Shown here piece by piece: positions 14,422-21,690 of a DNA stretch of 30,885 nucleotides. The translations under genes and the position numbers were made by a program. This stretch comes from CAYQTL01 sp964420405. GTDB taxonomy: Bacteria > Acidobacteriota > Thermoanaerobaculia > Thermoanaerobaculales > Sulfomarinibacteraceae. The stretch is from assembly GCA_964420405.1 (NCBI GenBank), contig CAYQTL010000061.1, forward strand, positions 1-30,885, read 5' to 3'. A model generated the notes under the pieces. The model was given only the letters and a program-made list of their open reading frames with translations, was not told the DNA's origin and searched no databases. Numbering within the stretch: position 1 is the first letter of the stretch; each line of letters starts with the position of its first letter.

Positions 14422-15663
14422 ATGGAGAATCAGTCTCGAATTCAGATCGGTGCCGTCGTCCTGGTGCTCGCGTTCGGTTGCGGTGGAGGCTCTGGCGCAC
14501 CGCCCACGACCGAATCCGCGGCCGAAGCAGCCTCTTCGGGCGCGACCGCCCGCCCGGACTCCGGGCCGGCGCCTCTCGCCATGCGCCTGCACACGGTGTC
14601 CGACCCCGGCTCGGGCGGCATGTCGTCCCACACGGTCCTGGTGCCTCACGGATGGCAGGTCGAGGGATCCGCGTGGTGGCCCTCGCAGCAGCTCTTCAAC
14701 GTCCTGCCGAGCTGCGACATCCGGATCACCTCGCCCGAGGGCGCGTTCGTCCGGATCGGGCCGTCGGTCGCCGCGACGGACTACCGTCCGTCCCAGTACG
14801 CCCTCCAGGTCGGAGCCCGTCGCGCACCGGATGGCTCGGCCGACAACGGCTACCCGGTCCTCACGATGCCGGACACTCTCGAGGACTGGCGCAGCTGGCT
14901 CGAGCAGTCCGCCCTCCCCACGGAGTACCCCGCGCTGACGGCGATCAGCGTCGCGAACGTGGCCGAGGTTCCCGAGCTCACGGCGCTGCTCGACCGCCAG
15001 ATCGAGCCGCTCCGGCGCCAGCAGGAGGCGGACAACCGCCAGTGGGCGGCGATGGGCGGCGGCGTCCGCGGGTTCGCCGGCGCGCGGATGCTCGCGGTGG
15101 AGTGGGAGTTCCGCCTCCAGGGCGTCCCGCACGAGGGCCTCATCATGCTCGGGACCACGTGGTTCGGCAGCGACATGCAGGTGGGCCGGCAGCTCTGGTG
15201 GTCGGTCGAGCCAGCGGTCACCTTCGCAGCTCCGAGCGGCCGGCTCGAGCCCGTGCTGCCCACCCTCATGGCGATCGCGAGCTCCGTCCGTCCGACCCCC
15301 CAGTGGCTGAAGATGAAGACCGACCACATGCGGGCGCTGAACCGGATCGCGGCGGAGGGCGCCGCCCAGCGCGCGGGGATCGTGGCGGAGGCCTCCCGGG
15401 AGGTGAGCCGCATCCTCGCGGAGGGTTGGGAGGCGCGCACCGCCAGCTCGGACGGCAGCCACGCCCGGCTGATCAACTCGATCCGCGAGGTCGAGACCTT
15501 CGGCGGCTCCGGCGGCGAGTCGGTGCAGCTGCCGTCGGGCTACGACCACGTCTACAGCAACGGCGGCGGCGAGTACCTGCTGACCAACGACGCGCTCTTC
15601 GATCCCAACATCGACCCGATGTTCAACTCGAGCAACTGGAGCCAGATGCAGATCCTCGAGTAG
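14422..15663 (+). CDS. Putative lipoprotein, unknown function
   Basis: A 413-residue exported protein. The N-terminus has a hydrophobic core (IGAVVLVLAFG) ending at Cys20 in an LAFGC sequence, an imperfect lipobox, followed by a Gly/Ala/Ser/Pro-rich tether (21-52). The body begins with MRLHTVSDP, contains VLVPHGWQVEGSAWW and SCDIRITSPEGAFVRIGPS, and ends with a region rich in Gly, Ser and Asn (SGYDHVYSNGGGEYLLTND...NSSNWSQMQ). The VPHGWQVEG and YDHVYSN-type segments look like a conserved periplasmic domain, but I do not recognise a named family. It stands alone between the REP field and an empty 600-base stretch. Confidence 0.8.
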   Translation: MENQSRIQIGAVVLVLAFGCGGGSGAPPTTESAAEAASSGATARPDSGPAPLAMRLHTVSDPGSGGMSSHTVLVPHGWQVEGSAWWPSQQLFNVLPSCDIRITSPEGAFVRIGPSVAATDYRPSQYALQVGARRAPDGSADNGYPVLTMPDTLEDWRSWLEQSALPTEYPALTAISVANVAEVPELTALLDRQIEPLRRQQEADNRQWAAMGGGVRGFAGARMLAVEWEFRLQGVPHEGLIMLGTTWFGSDMQVGRQLWWSVEPAVTFAAPSGRLEPVLPTLMAIASSVRPTPQWLKMKTDHMRALNRIAAEGAAQRAGIVAEASREVSRILAEGWEARTASSDGSHARLINSIREVETFGGSGGESVQLPSGYDHVYSNGGGEYLLTNDALFDPNIDPMFNSSNWSQMQILE

Positions 15664-15696
15664 GCGGACGTCGTCCAGCCGGGCCAGCGGTCCGCC
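15663..15696 (+). terminator. Possible hairpin after the lipoprotein gene
   Basis: GGCGGAC (15663-15669) pairs with GTCCGCC (15690-15696) around a 20-base loop, overlapping the end of the TAG stop. No T tract; weak candidate. Confidence 0.25.
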
Positions 15697-16111
15697 TCGC
15701 GCGCGGGCCTTCCGGGCGATCCTCTCCGATCTCCGGACATCCCGGAGGGGGCGACGGCAGCGGCAGGGACAGCGGCAGGGACAGGGACAGCGGTACGGGA
15801 GCCCGGACGACCAGACCTCCCCCGGGGGTGCCCAGATCAATCACTTCGGTGGCCGGCCCCGCATGCCCGCTCCCCGAACGCCCGGTGACGGCACCCTGAC
15901 GCCCGCTGCTGGACAGCCGAGAACCCACCCGCACTCGCAAGCCGTCGCCGACGCCGACTCCGCCCCTGCGCCTCCTCCGGTTCCGGCCGCTGCCACTGCC
16001 CCTGTCGTCCGGATCACGACCCGGGGCGGCTCCGCCCTCAGGCGCCGACCTCCTTCACGATCGTCGCCGCACCTTCGTCATCCGAGCTGGCGCGACCACC
16101 TCCGCCGGTGC
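15697..16111. other. Intergenic stretch without a convincing gene
   Basis: About 415 bases. Open frames here are low-complexity Pro/Ala/Arg translations without family resemblance. At 15756-15792 there is a degenerate six-base array (GGCAGC, GGCAGG, GACAGC, GGCAGG, GACAGG, GACAGC). I see no RNA gene. Confidence 0.5.
15756..15792. repeat. Degenerate hexamer array (GGCAGC/GACAGG)
   Basis: Six successive units of period six mixing GGCAGC, GGCAGG, GACAGC and GACAGG. It shares the period and the GG-rich character of the GGGATC arrays but not the unit, and is not close to a start codon. Confidence 0.7.
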
Positions 16112-16163
16112 TACAATGAGCGCAGGCGAGATGAGATTTCTTATTTATTTACAACTTTTTAAC
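16112..16163 (+). promoter_or_regulatory. -10-like TACAAT followed by an AT-rich island, upstream of the secreted protein
   Basis: TACAAT (16112-16117) matches the -10 consensus at 5 of 6; no good -35 is seen 16-18 bases upstream. From 16131 to 16161 the sequence turns sharply AT-rich (runs such as TTCTTATTTATTTACAAC and CTTTTTAA), unlike the surrounding DNA. It would lie in the leader of the gene at 16269, roughly 105-140 bases before its ATG. It may be a regulatory element or a trace of inserted DNA. Confidence 0.45.
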
Positions 16164-16268
16164 GCAGAGCAGCATCCACCGGGGGCCCTCTGCCGACACC
16201 GGGTGGTCGACGCCGAGGCCGGACGCAGTCCTCGACGCCGGTCTTCGACCGAGAGATAGGGGGGAGAC

Positions 16269-19010
16269 ATGAGTCGCAGCGGGTTCACAGCATGGGTCGT
16301 GGTCCTGATCGTAGCGACAACGGTGCTGCCGGCGGTCGGAGCCGCCGACGACGGGCGCCACCGCGTCGACCGGTACCCCTTCCCGGTCCAGGAGATCTCC
16401 CTGGAACGGCCGCCATCGGTCGAGCTTCCCACGGACCCGGTCGTTCCGAAGACCGCTGGCACGGTGCTCTCCGACGGGTTCGAAGGGTCGTTTCCCGGTG
16501 GCAGCTGGCAGGTCTCGATCAACTCCGGCTCGGCGGAGGCGGCGTGGGGCCGTTCCACCTACCGCAAGAGCTCCGGCAGCGCCAGCATCTGGTGCGCCGG
16601 CACCGGATCCGCGGCGCCGTCGCCGGGCGGTGACGTGCCCAACAACATGTCGGCGTGGGCGATCACCGGACCCTACGACCTCCGCACAGCCACCTCCGGT
16701 GCCCTCGAGTTCGACCTCTGGCTCGAAACCGAGAGCAACTACGACTTCTTCTACTGGATGTACTCCACCAACGGTACCAACTTCGACGGCTTCCGGACCT
16801 CGACCACGAACGCCACCTTCGAGACGGTGACGCAGAACCTCGCCGACTGGGGCAACGCCGGAAGCTCGCTGGGCAACGCCCAGGTGTGGTTCGCGTTCCT
16901 GTACACGAGCGACGAATCCTACACCTTCGAGGGCGCATACGTGGACAACGTCTCGATCGCCACCGGCGGCGGCGGCGGCGGCGGCGGCGGGGGTGGCGGC
17001 GGGGGCGGCGGCGGCTGCGGGACCTACGTCCTCACCGCCGACAACGAGAACAACACCCGCACCGGATCGCCTGACGGCGACATGGGTTACTGCCTGTACA
17101 ACGACGACCCCAAGCATCCGATCGAGCTGCGGTTCGACGTCAGCGAGACCACCATCACGTCGGCCCAGCTGCTGCTGCTCGCCTACGACGTGGACCAGCT
17201 GACGGACCCGGCCTTCCCCGAGCAGGACAAGGTCTCCATGAACGGCACCTACCTCGGCGATCTCACCGGCGCCGACCAGGAGGACTCGACGACGCTGTTC
17301 ACGGTACAGCCGGGCACGGTCCAGAGGGGCCCCAACTACGTCGAGGTCCGGGTCAATCAGCATCCGAACAGCGTCAACGACCCCGACAAGTGGTGCGTCA
17401 ACCTCAAGCAGGCCCAGCTGATCATCAACGGCGGCTGCAGCGGCCGCGCGACGTGCCGCTCGGTGACGACGGACCGGGCGTCCTACGCGCCCGGCGCAAC
17501 CGTCCGCGTCACCTACGAGGTCGACACGACGGCGGCGTCGCAGCAGGTGCGCGTCGAGTCGAACCTGGTCAACCCCGCCGGGCAGATCATCGCCGGCGTC
17601 GACACCGTGTACACGACCAGCGGCAGCAGCAACGACCCGAAGACGGTCGACCTCGCGCTGCCGGCGAGCGCGCAGGCCGGCACCTACACCGCCCAGGTGC
17701 TCGTGTTCGACAACCAGTCGGGGCAGCTCGAGAGTTCGTGCGAGGACACCTTCACCGTCACCGGAGGGTCCAGCTGCAGCCTCACCTGCAGTGCGACCGT
17801 GCCGGCGACCGCCCAGGTCGGGGTGCCCGTCCAGTTCAGGGCGAACGCCACCGCGACGGGCTGCAGCGGCGTCCCCGAGTACTTCTGGTTCCCGGACACC
17901 TCCACCACCGCGACCGCCTTCGAGCAGAACCCGTTCATCACCTACGACCGGGCGGGCACCTACAACTGGGAGCTGTCGGTCGTCGTGGACAACGAGACCT
18001 GCAGGCGCAACGGGACGATCACCGTCACCGGCGGGGGCGGCGGCTGCAACCTGACCTGCAACGCGTCGGTTCCGGCGACCGCGATGGTCGGCCAGGCGGT
18101 GACCTACCAGGGCAGCGCCAACGCGTCCGGGTGCACCGAGCCGGCGTCGATCTTCTGGTGGAACGACACCCGGACGACCGCGACGGTCATGGAGCCGAGC
18201 TTCACCTCGCGCTACGACCAGCCCGGAAGCTACAACTGGCAGATGGTCGCGGTGGCCGACAACCAGCGGTGCGAGCGGACCGGCACGTTGACCGTCGGCA
18301 GCACCGGTGCCGCCACCGCCGTCGACGTCTGGATCCCCGTCGGCAGCCGCGCCAGCGGCGCCAACGGCAGCATCTGGCGGACCGATATCGCGATCTTCAA
18401 CCCGAGCTCGGTCGTGGCGACCGTCCGGATCACGATCTTCACGACCTCCGGACCCACCACCCGGACGATCACCGTCAACCCGTTCGGCCAGGTGATCCTG
18501 ACCGACGCCGTGGGCTGGCTGATCCCGGGCGCCTCCCTGTCGGGCTCGATCCAGATCGTCTCGACCCAGGCGATCGCCGTGATTTCCCGTACCTACAACC
18601 AGTTCCCGGCAGGTGTCATCTGCTTCCCGGCCGGCACCCTCGGTCAGGCGCTGATGCCCTCGACCGCGATCTCGGCGATCCAGACCGGCCAGTTCGCCTG
18701 GATCCCGAACCTGACGCAGAACGCCGGCTTCCGCTCCAACATCGGGTTCACCAACACCAGCTCGGCGGCGGCCGTGATCCGGGTGGACCTGTACAACGCG
18801 AGCGGGGTGCTGATCGGCAGCTTCAACCGCACCCTGCAGCCGGGTCAGTGGTGGCAGAGCAACGAGCCGTTCCGCACCGTGGTCGGAATGAACAACGTCA
18901 TCGGCGGCTCGGCGCGGGTCACGGTGACCTCCGGCAAGGGCGTGATCGCCTACGGCTCGGTGGTCGACAACATCACCAACGACCCGACCACCGTCTCGAT
19001 GGTGCGCTGA
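16269..19010 (+). CDS. Large secreted multidomain protein with polyglycine linker and PKD-type repeats
   Basis: A 913-residue exported protein. Residues 1-25 are a signal peptide (hydrophobic WVVVLIVATTVLPA, then VGAADD). Residues about 63-230 form a jelly-roll/MAM-like domain (SDGFEGSFPGGSWQVS, GALEFDLWLETES, WFAFLYTSDES, GAYVDNVSIATGG). A tract of 17 glycines spans 233-249, mostly GGC codons. A Cys-bounded domain covers 250-390, an Ig-like segment about 391-498, and two related PKD-type modules start at Cys503 and Cys593 (each with C-[SN]-L-T-C-[SN]-A and VPATA). The C-terminal 230 residues (WIPVGSRASGANGSIWRTDI, AIFNPSS) are a beta-rich domain found, as far as I recall, at the ends of secreted Acidobacteriota proteins. 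No protease or glycosidase motif is seen. A GGGGGGAG ribosome site precedes the ATG. A surface or extracellular adhesive or scaffold role is inference. Confidence 0.85.
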   Translation: MSRSGFTAWVVVLIVATTVLPAVGAADDGRHRVDRYPFPVQEISLERPPSVELPTDPVVPKTAGTVLSDGFEGSFPGGSWQVSINSGSAEAAWGRSTYRKSSGSASIWCAGTGSAAPSPGGDVPNNMSAWAITGPYDLRTATSGALEFDLWLETESNYDFFYWMYSTNGTNFDGFRTSTTNATFETVTQNLADWGNAGSSLGNAQVWFAFLYTSDESYTFEGAYVDNVSIATGGGGGGGGGGGGGGGGGCGTYVLTADNENNTRTGSPDGDMGYCLYNDDPKHPIELRFDVSETTITSAQLLLLAYDVDQLTDPAFPEQDKVSMNGTYLGDLTGADQEDSTTLFTVQPGTVQRGPNYVEVRVNQHPNSVNDPDKWCVNLKQAQLIINGGCSGRATCRSVTTDRASYAPGATVRVTYEVDTTAASQQVRVESNLVNPAGQIIAGVDTVYTTSGSSNDPKTVDLALPASAQAGTYTAQVLVFDNQSGQLESSCEDTFTVTGGSSCSLTCSATVPATAQVGVPVQFRANATATGCSGVPEYFWFPDTSTTATAFEQNPFITYDRAGTYNWELSVVVDNETCRRNGTITVTGGGGGCNLTCNASVPATAMVGQAVTYQGSANASGCTEPASIFWWNDTRTTATVMEPSFTSRYDQPGSYNWQMVAVADNQRCERTGTLTVGSTGAATAVDVWIPVGSRASGANGSIWRTDIAIFNPSSVVATVRITIFTTSGPTTRTITVNPFGQVILTDAVGWLIPGASLSGSIQIVSTQAIAVISRTYNQFPAGVICFPAGTLGQALMPSTAISAIQTGQFAWIPNLTQNAGFRSNIGFTNTSSAAAVIRVDLYNASGVLIGSFNRTLQPGQWWQSNEPFRTVVGMNNVIGGSARVTVTSGKGVIAYGSVVDNITNDPTTVSMVR

Positions 19011-19029
19011 CGGGAGACTCCGACCGGAC

Positions 19030-19060
19030 ACCGGCGACCCGGGCCTCCCGGGTCGCCGGT
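19030..19060 (+). terminator. Strong hairpin terminator after the secreted protein
   Basis: ACCGGCGACCCGGG, loop CCT, CCCGGGTCGCCGGT: a perfect 14-base-pair stem with a three-base loop, starting 20 bases after the stop codon. A short TCGTTTCGG follows in place of a full T tract. This is the best hairpin in the window. Confidence 0.7.
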
Positions 19061-19080
19061 CGTTTCGGCCGGCGCACCGT

Positions 19081-19113
19081 CCCGATCCCGATCCCGTTCC
19101 CGTTCCCGATTCC
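19081..19113. repeat. Hexamer array (CCCGAT/CCCGTT)
   Basis: Five CCC tracts at six-base period (units CCCGAT, CCCGAT, CCCGTT, CCCGTT, CCCGAT) followed by a decayed TCCGTT. The G-rich strand is the minus strand and meets the G-quadruplex pattern. Here the array lies between the ends of two convergent genes, not before a start. A short reverse copy, GGGATTGGGATCAGGG, lies at 19210-19225. Confidence 0.85.
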
Positions 19114-19219
19114 GTTCGCGACGGTGAGCACCCCAGCCCGCACGCACGTCTCCGGAAATCCATGACTGGCGATCCCACGAGCGTCGGGCCGAGCCGGACC
19201 GACCTCATCGGGATTGGGA

Positions 19220-19477
19220 TCAGGGCCGAGAGGAGCGCTCTCGCCGGTGATCGCGGTCGCAGCCGTCCGGTCCGACCAGCCGTGCGAGGGTCTGCTGGAA
19301 CTCCTCCACCGACACGTCGACGTGCTCGACGACCCGGCCGTAGACCATGGCGGTCGGCACCATCTCCCGGCCCAGCTCGCGGCGCGCCCTGTCGAGCTCG
19401 AAAAGGATCACCCGCTCGAGGCGGCACAGGCCGTCGCGCACGTCCGGGATGCGGTCGAGGTCGAACCGGTCAGGCAC
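19220..19477 (-). CDS. Small protein of unknown function
   Basis: An 85-residue protein from a GTG start: VPDRFDLDRIPDVRDGLCRL, then an amphipathic helix ERVILFELDRARRELGREM, VPTAMVYGRVVEHVDVSVEEF and QQTLARLVG, ending in a charged tail with several Arg. Predicted mainly helical and soluble. The regular alternation of charged and hydrophobic residues and the VYGRVVEHVDVSVEEFQ segment look like a real protein rather than a shadow, but I do not recognise the family. The frame is open further upstream into a GGGATC array, where the translation becomes Arg/Asp repeats, so the GTG is preferred. No clear ribosome site is visible. Confidence 0.55.
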   Translation of the reverse strand: MPDRFDLDRIPDVRDGLCRLERVILFELDRARRELGREMVPTAMVYGRVVEHVDVSVEEFQQTLARLVGPDGCDRDHRRERSSRP

Positions 19478-19570
19478 CCGGCCAGGGTAACGCACACATG
19501 GAGATCGGAGGCGGCGCCGGGCCGTGCGACTCCGATCCTGTGCAAGCCGCGGATGGAGCCCGGACCATCG

Positions 19571-19596
19571 CCCCCTCCGATCCCGATCCCGATCCC
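19571..19596 (-). repeat. Short GGGATC array, 95 bases before the small-protein start
   Basis: On the minus strand: three GGGATC-type units then GGA and GGGGG, four G tracts with loops of 3-6 bases. The nearest gene start on that strand is the GTG at 19477. Partner of the opposite-strand array at 19682-19702. Confidence 0.75.
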
Positions 19597-19681
19597 GCAC
19601 TCGATCCGGACGGCGGACCCACTACGGCGCGACTGCTGTGTCCGGGATCGCAGTGTCGTCGTTCCCGGGGGCGTCAGAGAC

Positions 19682-19702
19682 GGGATCGGCATCGGGATCG
19701 GG
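19682..19702 (+). repeat. Short GGGATC array in opposite orientation
   Basis: GGGATC, GGCATC, GGGATC, GGG on the plus strand, 85 bases from the array at 19571-19596 and inverted relative to it, so the two could pair in a transcript. It lies 20 bases after the end of the anti-sigma gene, where such a hairpin could stop transcription. Confidence 0.7.
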
Positions 19703-19721
19703 CCGGAACGGACGTCCTTGT

Positions 19722-20165
19722 TCAGCTCCCGTCGCCGGCCTCCGAAGGAGCCTTCCGCCCTGCGGCCGCGTCCTCCGACGGCCCGGGTTCACCGAGCACC
19801 GCCACCCGGTAGTACACGACGCCGGGAACCTCCACCTCGACGCGCTCGACGGCGACACGGTGCCGGAGACCCGGGGGCACGGACACCGCTTCGGACGGTG
19901 GCTCGGCGAGACCGAGCCGGACCCCGAGAGGGCCGGAGGAGGCCGCCAGCAACCGGTCGTCCAGGCCCGAGCGCGGGCGATCGAACGACACGACCGCCAG
20001 GCCGACGATCGCTCCCATCAGCAGGACGGCGACCGCCCATCGCAGCGGCCGGAGGCGCCAGGCCGCGGCACGCCGCTCCCGTTCGTCGAGCTGAACCCGG
20101 AGCCTGGCGAGCCCCCCCGGGGGGGGATCCAACCGCTCGAACAGCTCCTTGCTCGGGATCTGCAT
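19722..20165 (-). CDS. Single-span membrane protein, probable anti-sigma factor
   Basis: A 147-residue protein starting MQIPSKELFERLDPPPGG. Residues 1-45 are a charged cytoplasmic segment, about 46-66 a transmembrane helix (WAVAVLLMGAIVGLAVVSF) and the rest periplasmic, ending in YYRVAVLGEPG and an acidic tail. It starts two bases after the stop of the ECF sigma gene, the usual place for an anti-sigma factor, and has the usual cytoplasm-helix-periplasm topology. The zinc-binding HxxxCxxC of ZAS-type anti-sigma factors is absent and the cytoplasmic part is short. The call therefore rests on position and topology. Confidence 0.7.
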   Translation of the reverse strand: MQIPSKELFERLDPPPGGLARLRVQLDERERRAAAWRLRPLRWAVAVLLMGAIVGLAVVSFDRPRSGLDDRLLAASSGPLGVRLGLAEPPSEAVSVPPGLRHRVAVERVEVEVPGVVYYRVAVLGEPGPSEDAAAGRKAPSEAGDGS

Positions 20166-20166
20166 C

Positions 20167-20673
20167 TCATCCTCCTCCGAGGTCTCCGAGCGACCGCCTG
20201 AGGTGCCGCATCGCCGCGTGCCGCCGGGAGCCCACCGTTCCCTCGGGGATACCGAGCGCACGACCGATCTCCCGGTACGACAGCTCCGAGTACTCACACA
20301 GCAGCACCACCCGCCGGAGGCGCTCCGGCAGCCCGGAGACCGCCCGCCGGACCGCATCCCGTCGCTGCGCGACCTCGATCTCGTCGTCGGCGGCCTGTGC
20401 CGGACTCGCCGGTCCGGTCGCGGCCTCCAGCGCGACCAGCCGTCGCAGCTTCGACGCCCTCCTGCGGTTGGCCGCCAGGTTGAGGCCGATCCGGTACGCG
20501 AGCGGCTCCACCGTCTCCATCCGCACCCGCTCCCGCATCGACCACAGGCGCACGAAGGTCTCCTGGACGAGATCCTGCGCCTCCTCCGGGTCCCACACCC
20601 AGCGGTACACCACGTTGTACAGCGGCCTCTCGAGCCGCACGTACAGGTCCTCCAGCGCCGGTCGCGTCAGCAC
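20167..20673 (-). CDS. ECF-type RNA polymerase sigma factor
   Basis: A 168-residue sigma-70 family extracytoplasmic factor. Region 2 is seen in residues about 9-75 (LYVRLERPLYNVVYRW, DPEEAQDLVQETFVRLW, then AYRIGLNLAANRRR) and region 4 in about 105-160 (VRRAVSGLPERLRRVVLLCE, then SYREIGRALGIPEGTVGSRRHAAMRHL, the -35-binding helix-turn-helix). Start is a GTG, MLTRPALEDLY. The next gene begins two bases after its TGA and encodes a membrane protein, so sigma and anti-sigma are very probably cotranscribed. A further short gene ends 30 bases upstream. The stimulus and regulon cannot be read from the sequence; no typical GAAC/CGTC ECF promoter was identified upstream. Confidence 0.93.
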   Translation of the reverse strand: MLTRPALEDLYVRLERPLYNVVYRWVWDPEEAQDLVQETFVRLWSMRERVRMETVEPLAYRIGLNLAANRRRASKLRRLVALEAATGPASPAQAADDEIEVAQRRDAVRRAVSGLPERLRRVVLLCEYSELSYREIGRALGIPEGTVGSRRHAAMRHLRRSLGDLGGG

Positions 20674-20703
20674 CGCCGTCCTCCACGGAACGGTCGGTGC
20701 GGT

Positions 20704-21063
20704 CTACCCGGCGGCCCCGGGCTCGAGCCGCGCCCGGACGATGACGTACAGCTGGCCTTCGTCTCCGGTCCGCTCCGACCGCCGCTCGGGGTAGGCGGCG
20801 GTCTCACCGAGCACCGCCAGCTCGCCGTCCGCGAGCCGGACGCGGGTCGAGAACCGGGGCCCCGGCCCAGTCGTCGCATGCAGGTCCAGCTCCGCGTAGA
20901 CACTGCCGTCCCGGGTCGTCGACCGCTGCGACACCCGGTACTCGAGACCGGTCGCCTCGCTGCGCTCGCCACTCACCGAGCGGATCCGCAGCTTCTCGTC
21001 GAGCGCGAACGCGGACGGCCCGTCCGCCGCGGCGATCGCCTCGAGGGCGGGGGTACGACACAC
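20704..21063 (-). CDS. Short gene or 5'-truncated remnant upstream of the ECF sigma factor
   Basis: From a GTG at 21063 the product has 119 residues: ALEAIAAADGPSAFALDEKL, a series of beta-strand-like segments (LEYRVSQRSTTRDGSVYAEL, FSTRVRLADGELAVLGETA) and the end GQLYVIVRARLEPGAAG. The FSTRVRLADGELAVLG segment is loosely like the strand repeats of secretin-type proteins, too weak to assign. There is no signal peptide or ribosome site, and the neighbouring sequence upstream is a decayed frame on the opposite strand, so this may be the 3' part of a gene broken by rearrangement. It is in line with the sigma/anti-sigma pair. Confidence 0.45.
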   Translation of the reverse strand: MCRTPALEAIAAADGPSAFALDEKLRIRSVSGERSEATGLEYRVSQRSTTRDGSVYAELDLHATTGPGPRFSTRVRLADGELAVLGETAAYPERRSERTGDEGQLYVIVRARLEPGAAG

Positions 21064-21068
21064 TCGCA

Positions 21069-21338
21069 ATGGGCGACCTCGACCCGTAGGCGCTGTTCTC
21101 CCGCCTGTCCAACGTCTGCCTCGACCGCTTCGTCTCGATCCTCGACGGGTTGCGGGAGATCCGCGACCGCCTCGAACCGGACGGCATGCTGGTGTGCGAC
21201 TTCGCGGCGACCGGGCCGTGGATCGTGCCGCGCCTGTGCGACCTGGTCCCTGGAGCGCTCGGCCACGAGCCGACCGGGCGGCACTGGGTCGTGATCGCCG
21301 TCCACCTCCTCTCCTGGCCCGGCTGGTGGTGGCCGTGT
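21069..21338 (+). pseudogene. Decayed reading frame with in-frame amber stop
   Basis: From ATG 21069 the frame reads MGDLDP, then TAG (21087-21089), then continues with protein-like sequence: ALFSRLSNVCLDRFVSILDG, LREIRDRLEPDGMLVCDFAA, TGPWIVPRLCDLVPGALGHE, PTGRHWVVIAVHLLS. Codon choice and residue pattern look coding up to about 21310. Beyond it, the register shifted by one base (LARLVVAVSEGFARARAG) looks more coding, suggesting a frameshift as well. I do not recognise the family. It is head-to-head with the short minus-strand gene ending the sigma locus. Confidence 0.4.
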
Positions 21339-21690
21339 CGGAGGGCTTCGCGCGCGCAAGGGCAGGTTCACGACACGTGCGCCTCATTCGCGATTCTCAC
21401 TCATGAGGGAGTTTCCTGCGAGGCCTCGGGATTCCCCGCGACGCCCCACCTCCCCAATCTCGGCATCGCCTGTCTCCGCGGTCGCGACGTTCGTGCAGCC
21501 CACCGGAGGTTCGAAAGGAACCTGTTGTGTTCTCAGCAGCTTCGAACCCCGCAGGGTATCATGTCGTCACGAGAGCGAGGGTGAATGTGACGATAGGTGC
21601 ATCGACAGGTCACACCGGATCCCACCAGGGCACGGTTGCGCGATCATGGGTTTCCGGTTCCCGCAACCCTGCTGAGCGTCCGGCCGACCC
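21339..21690. other. Intergenic leader region of the kinase gene
   Basis: About 350 bases without a convincing gene. It holds a TATCAT hexamer at 21557-21562, a possible -10 that would give a leader of roughly 120 bases for the kinase gene, but no matching -35. Base composition is slightly less GC-rich than nearby. Confidence 0.4.

Noticed and set aside
16149..19427. A 1092-codon minus-strand open frame opposite the secreted protein
   Set aside because: Its translation is low-complexity Arg/Gly/Asp/Val. The plus strand has a signal peptide, a ribosome site, domain repeats and a terminator.
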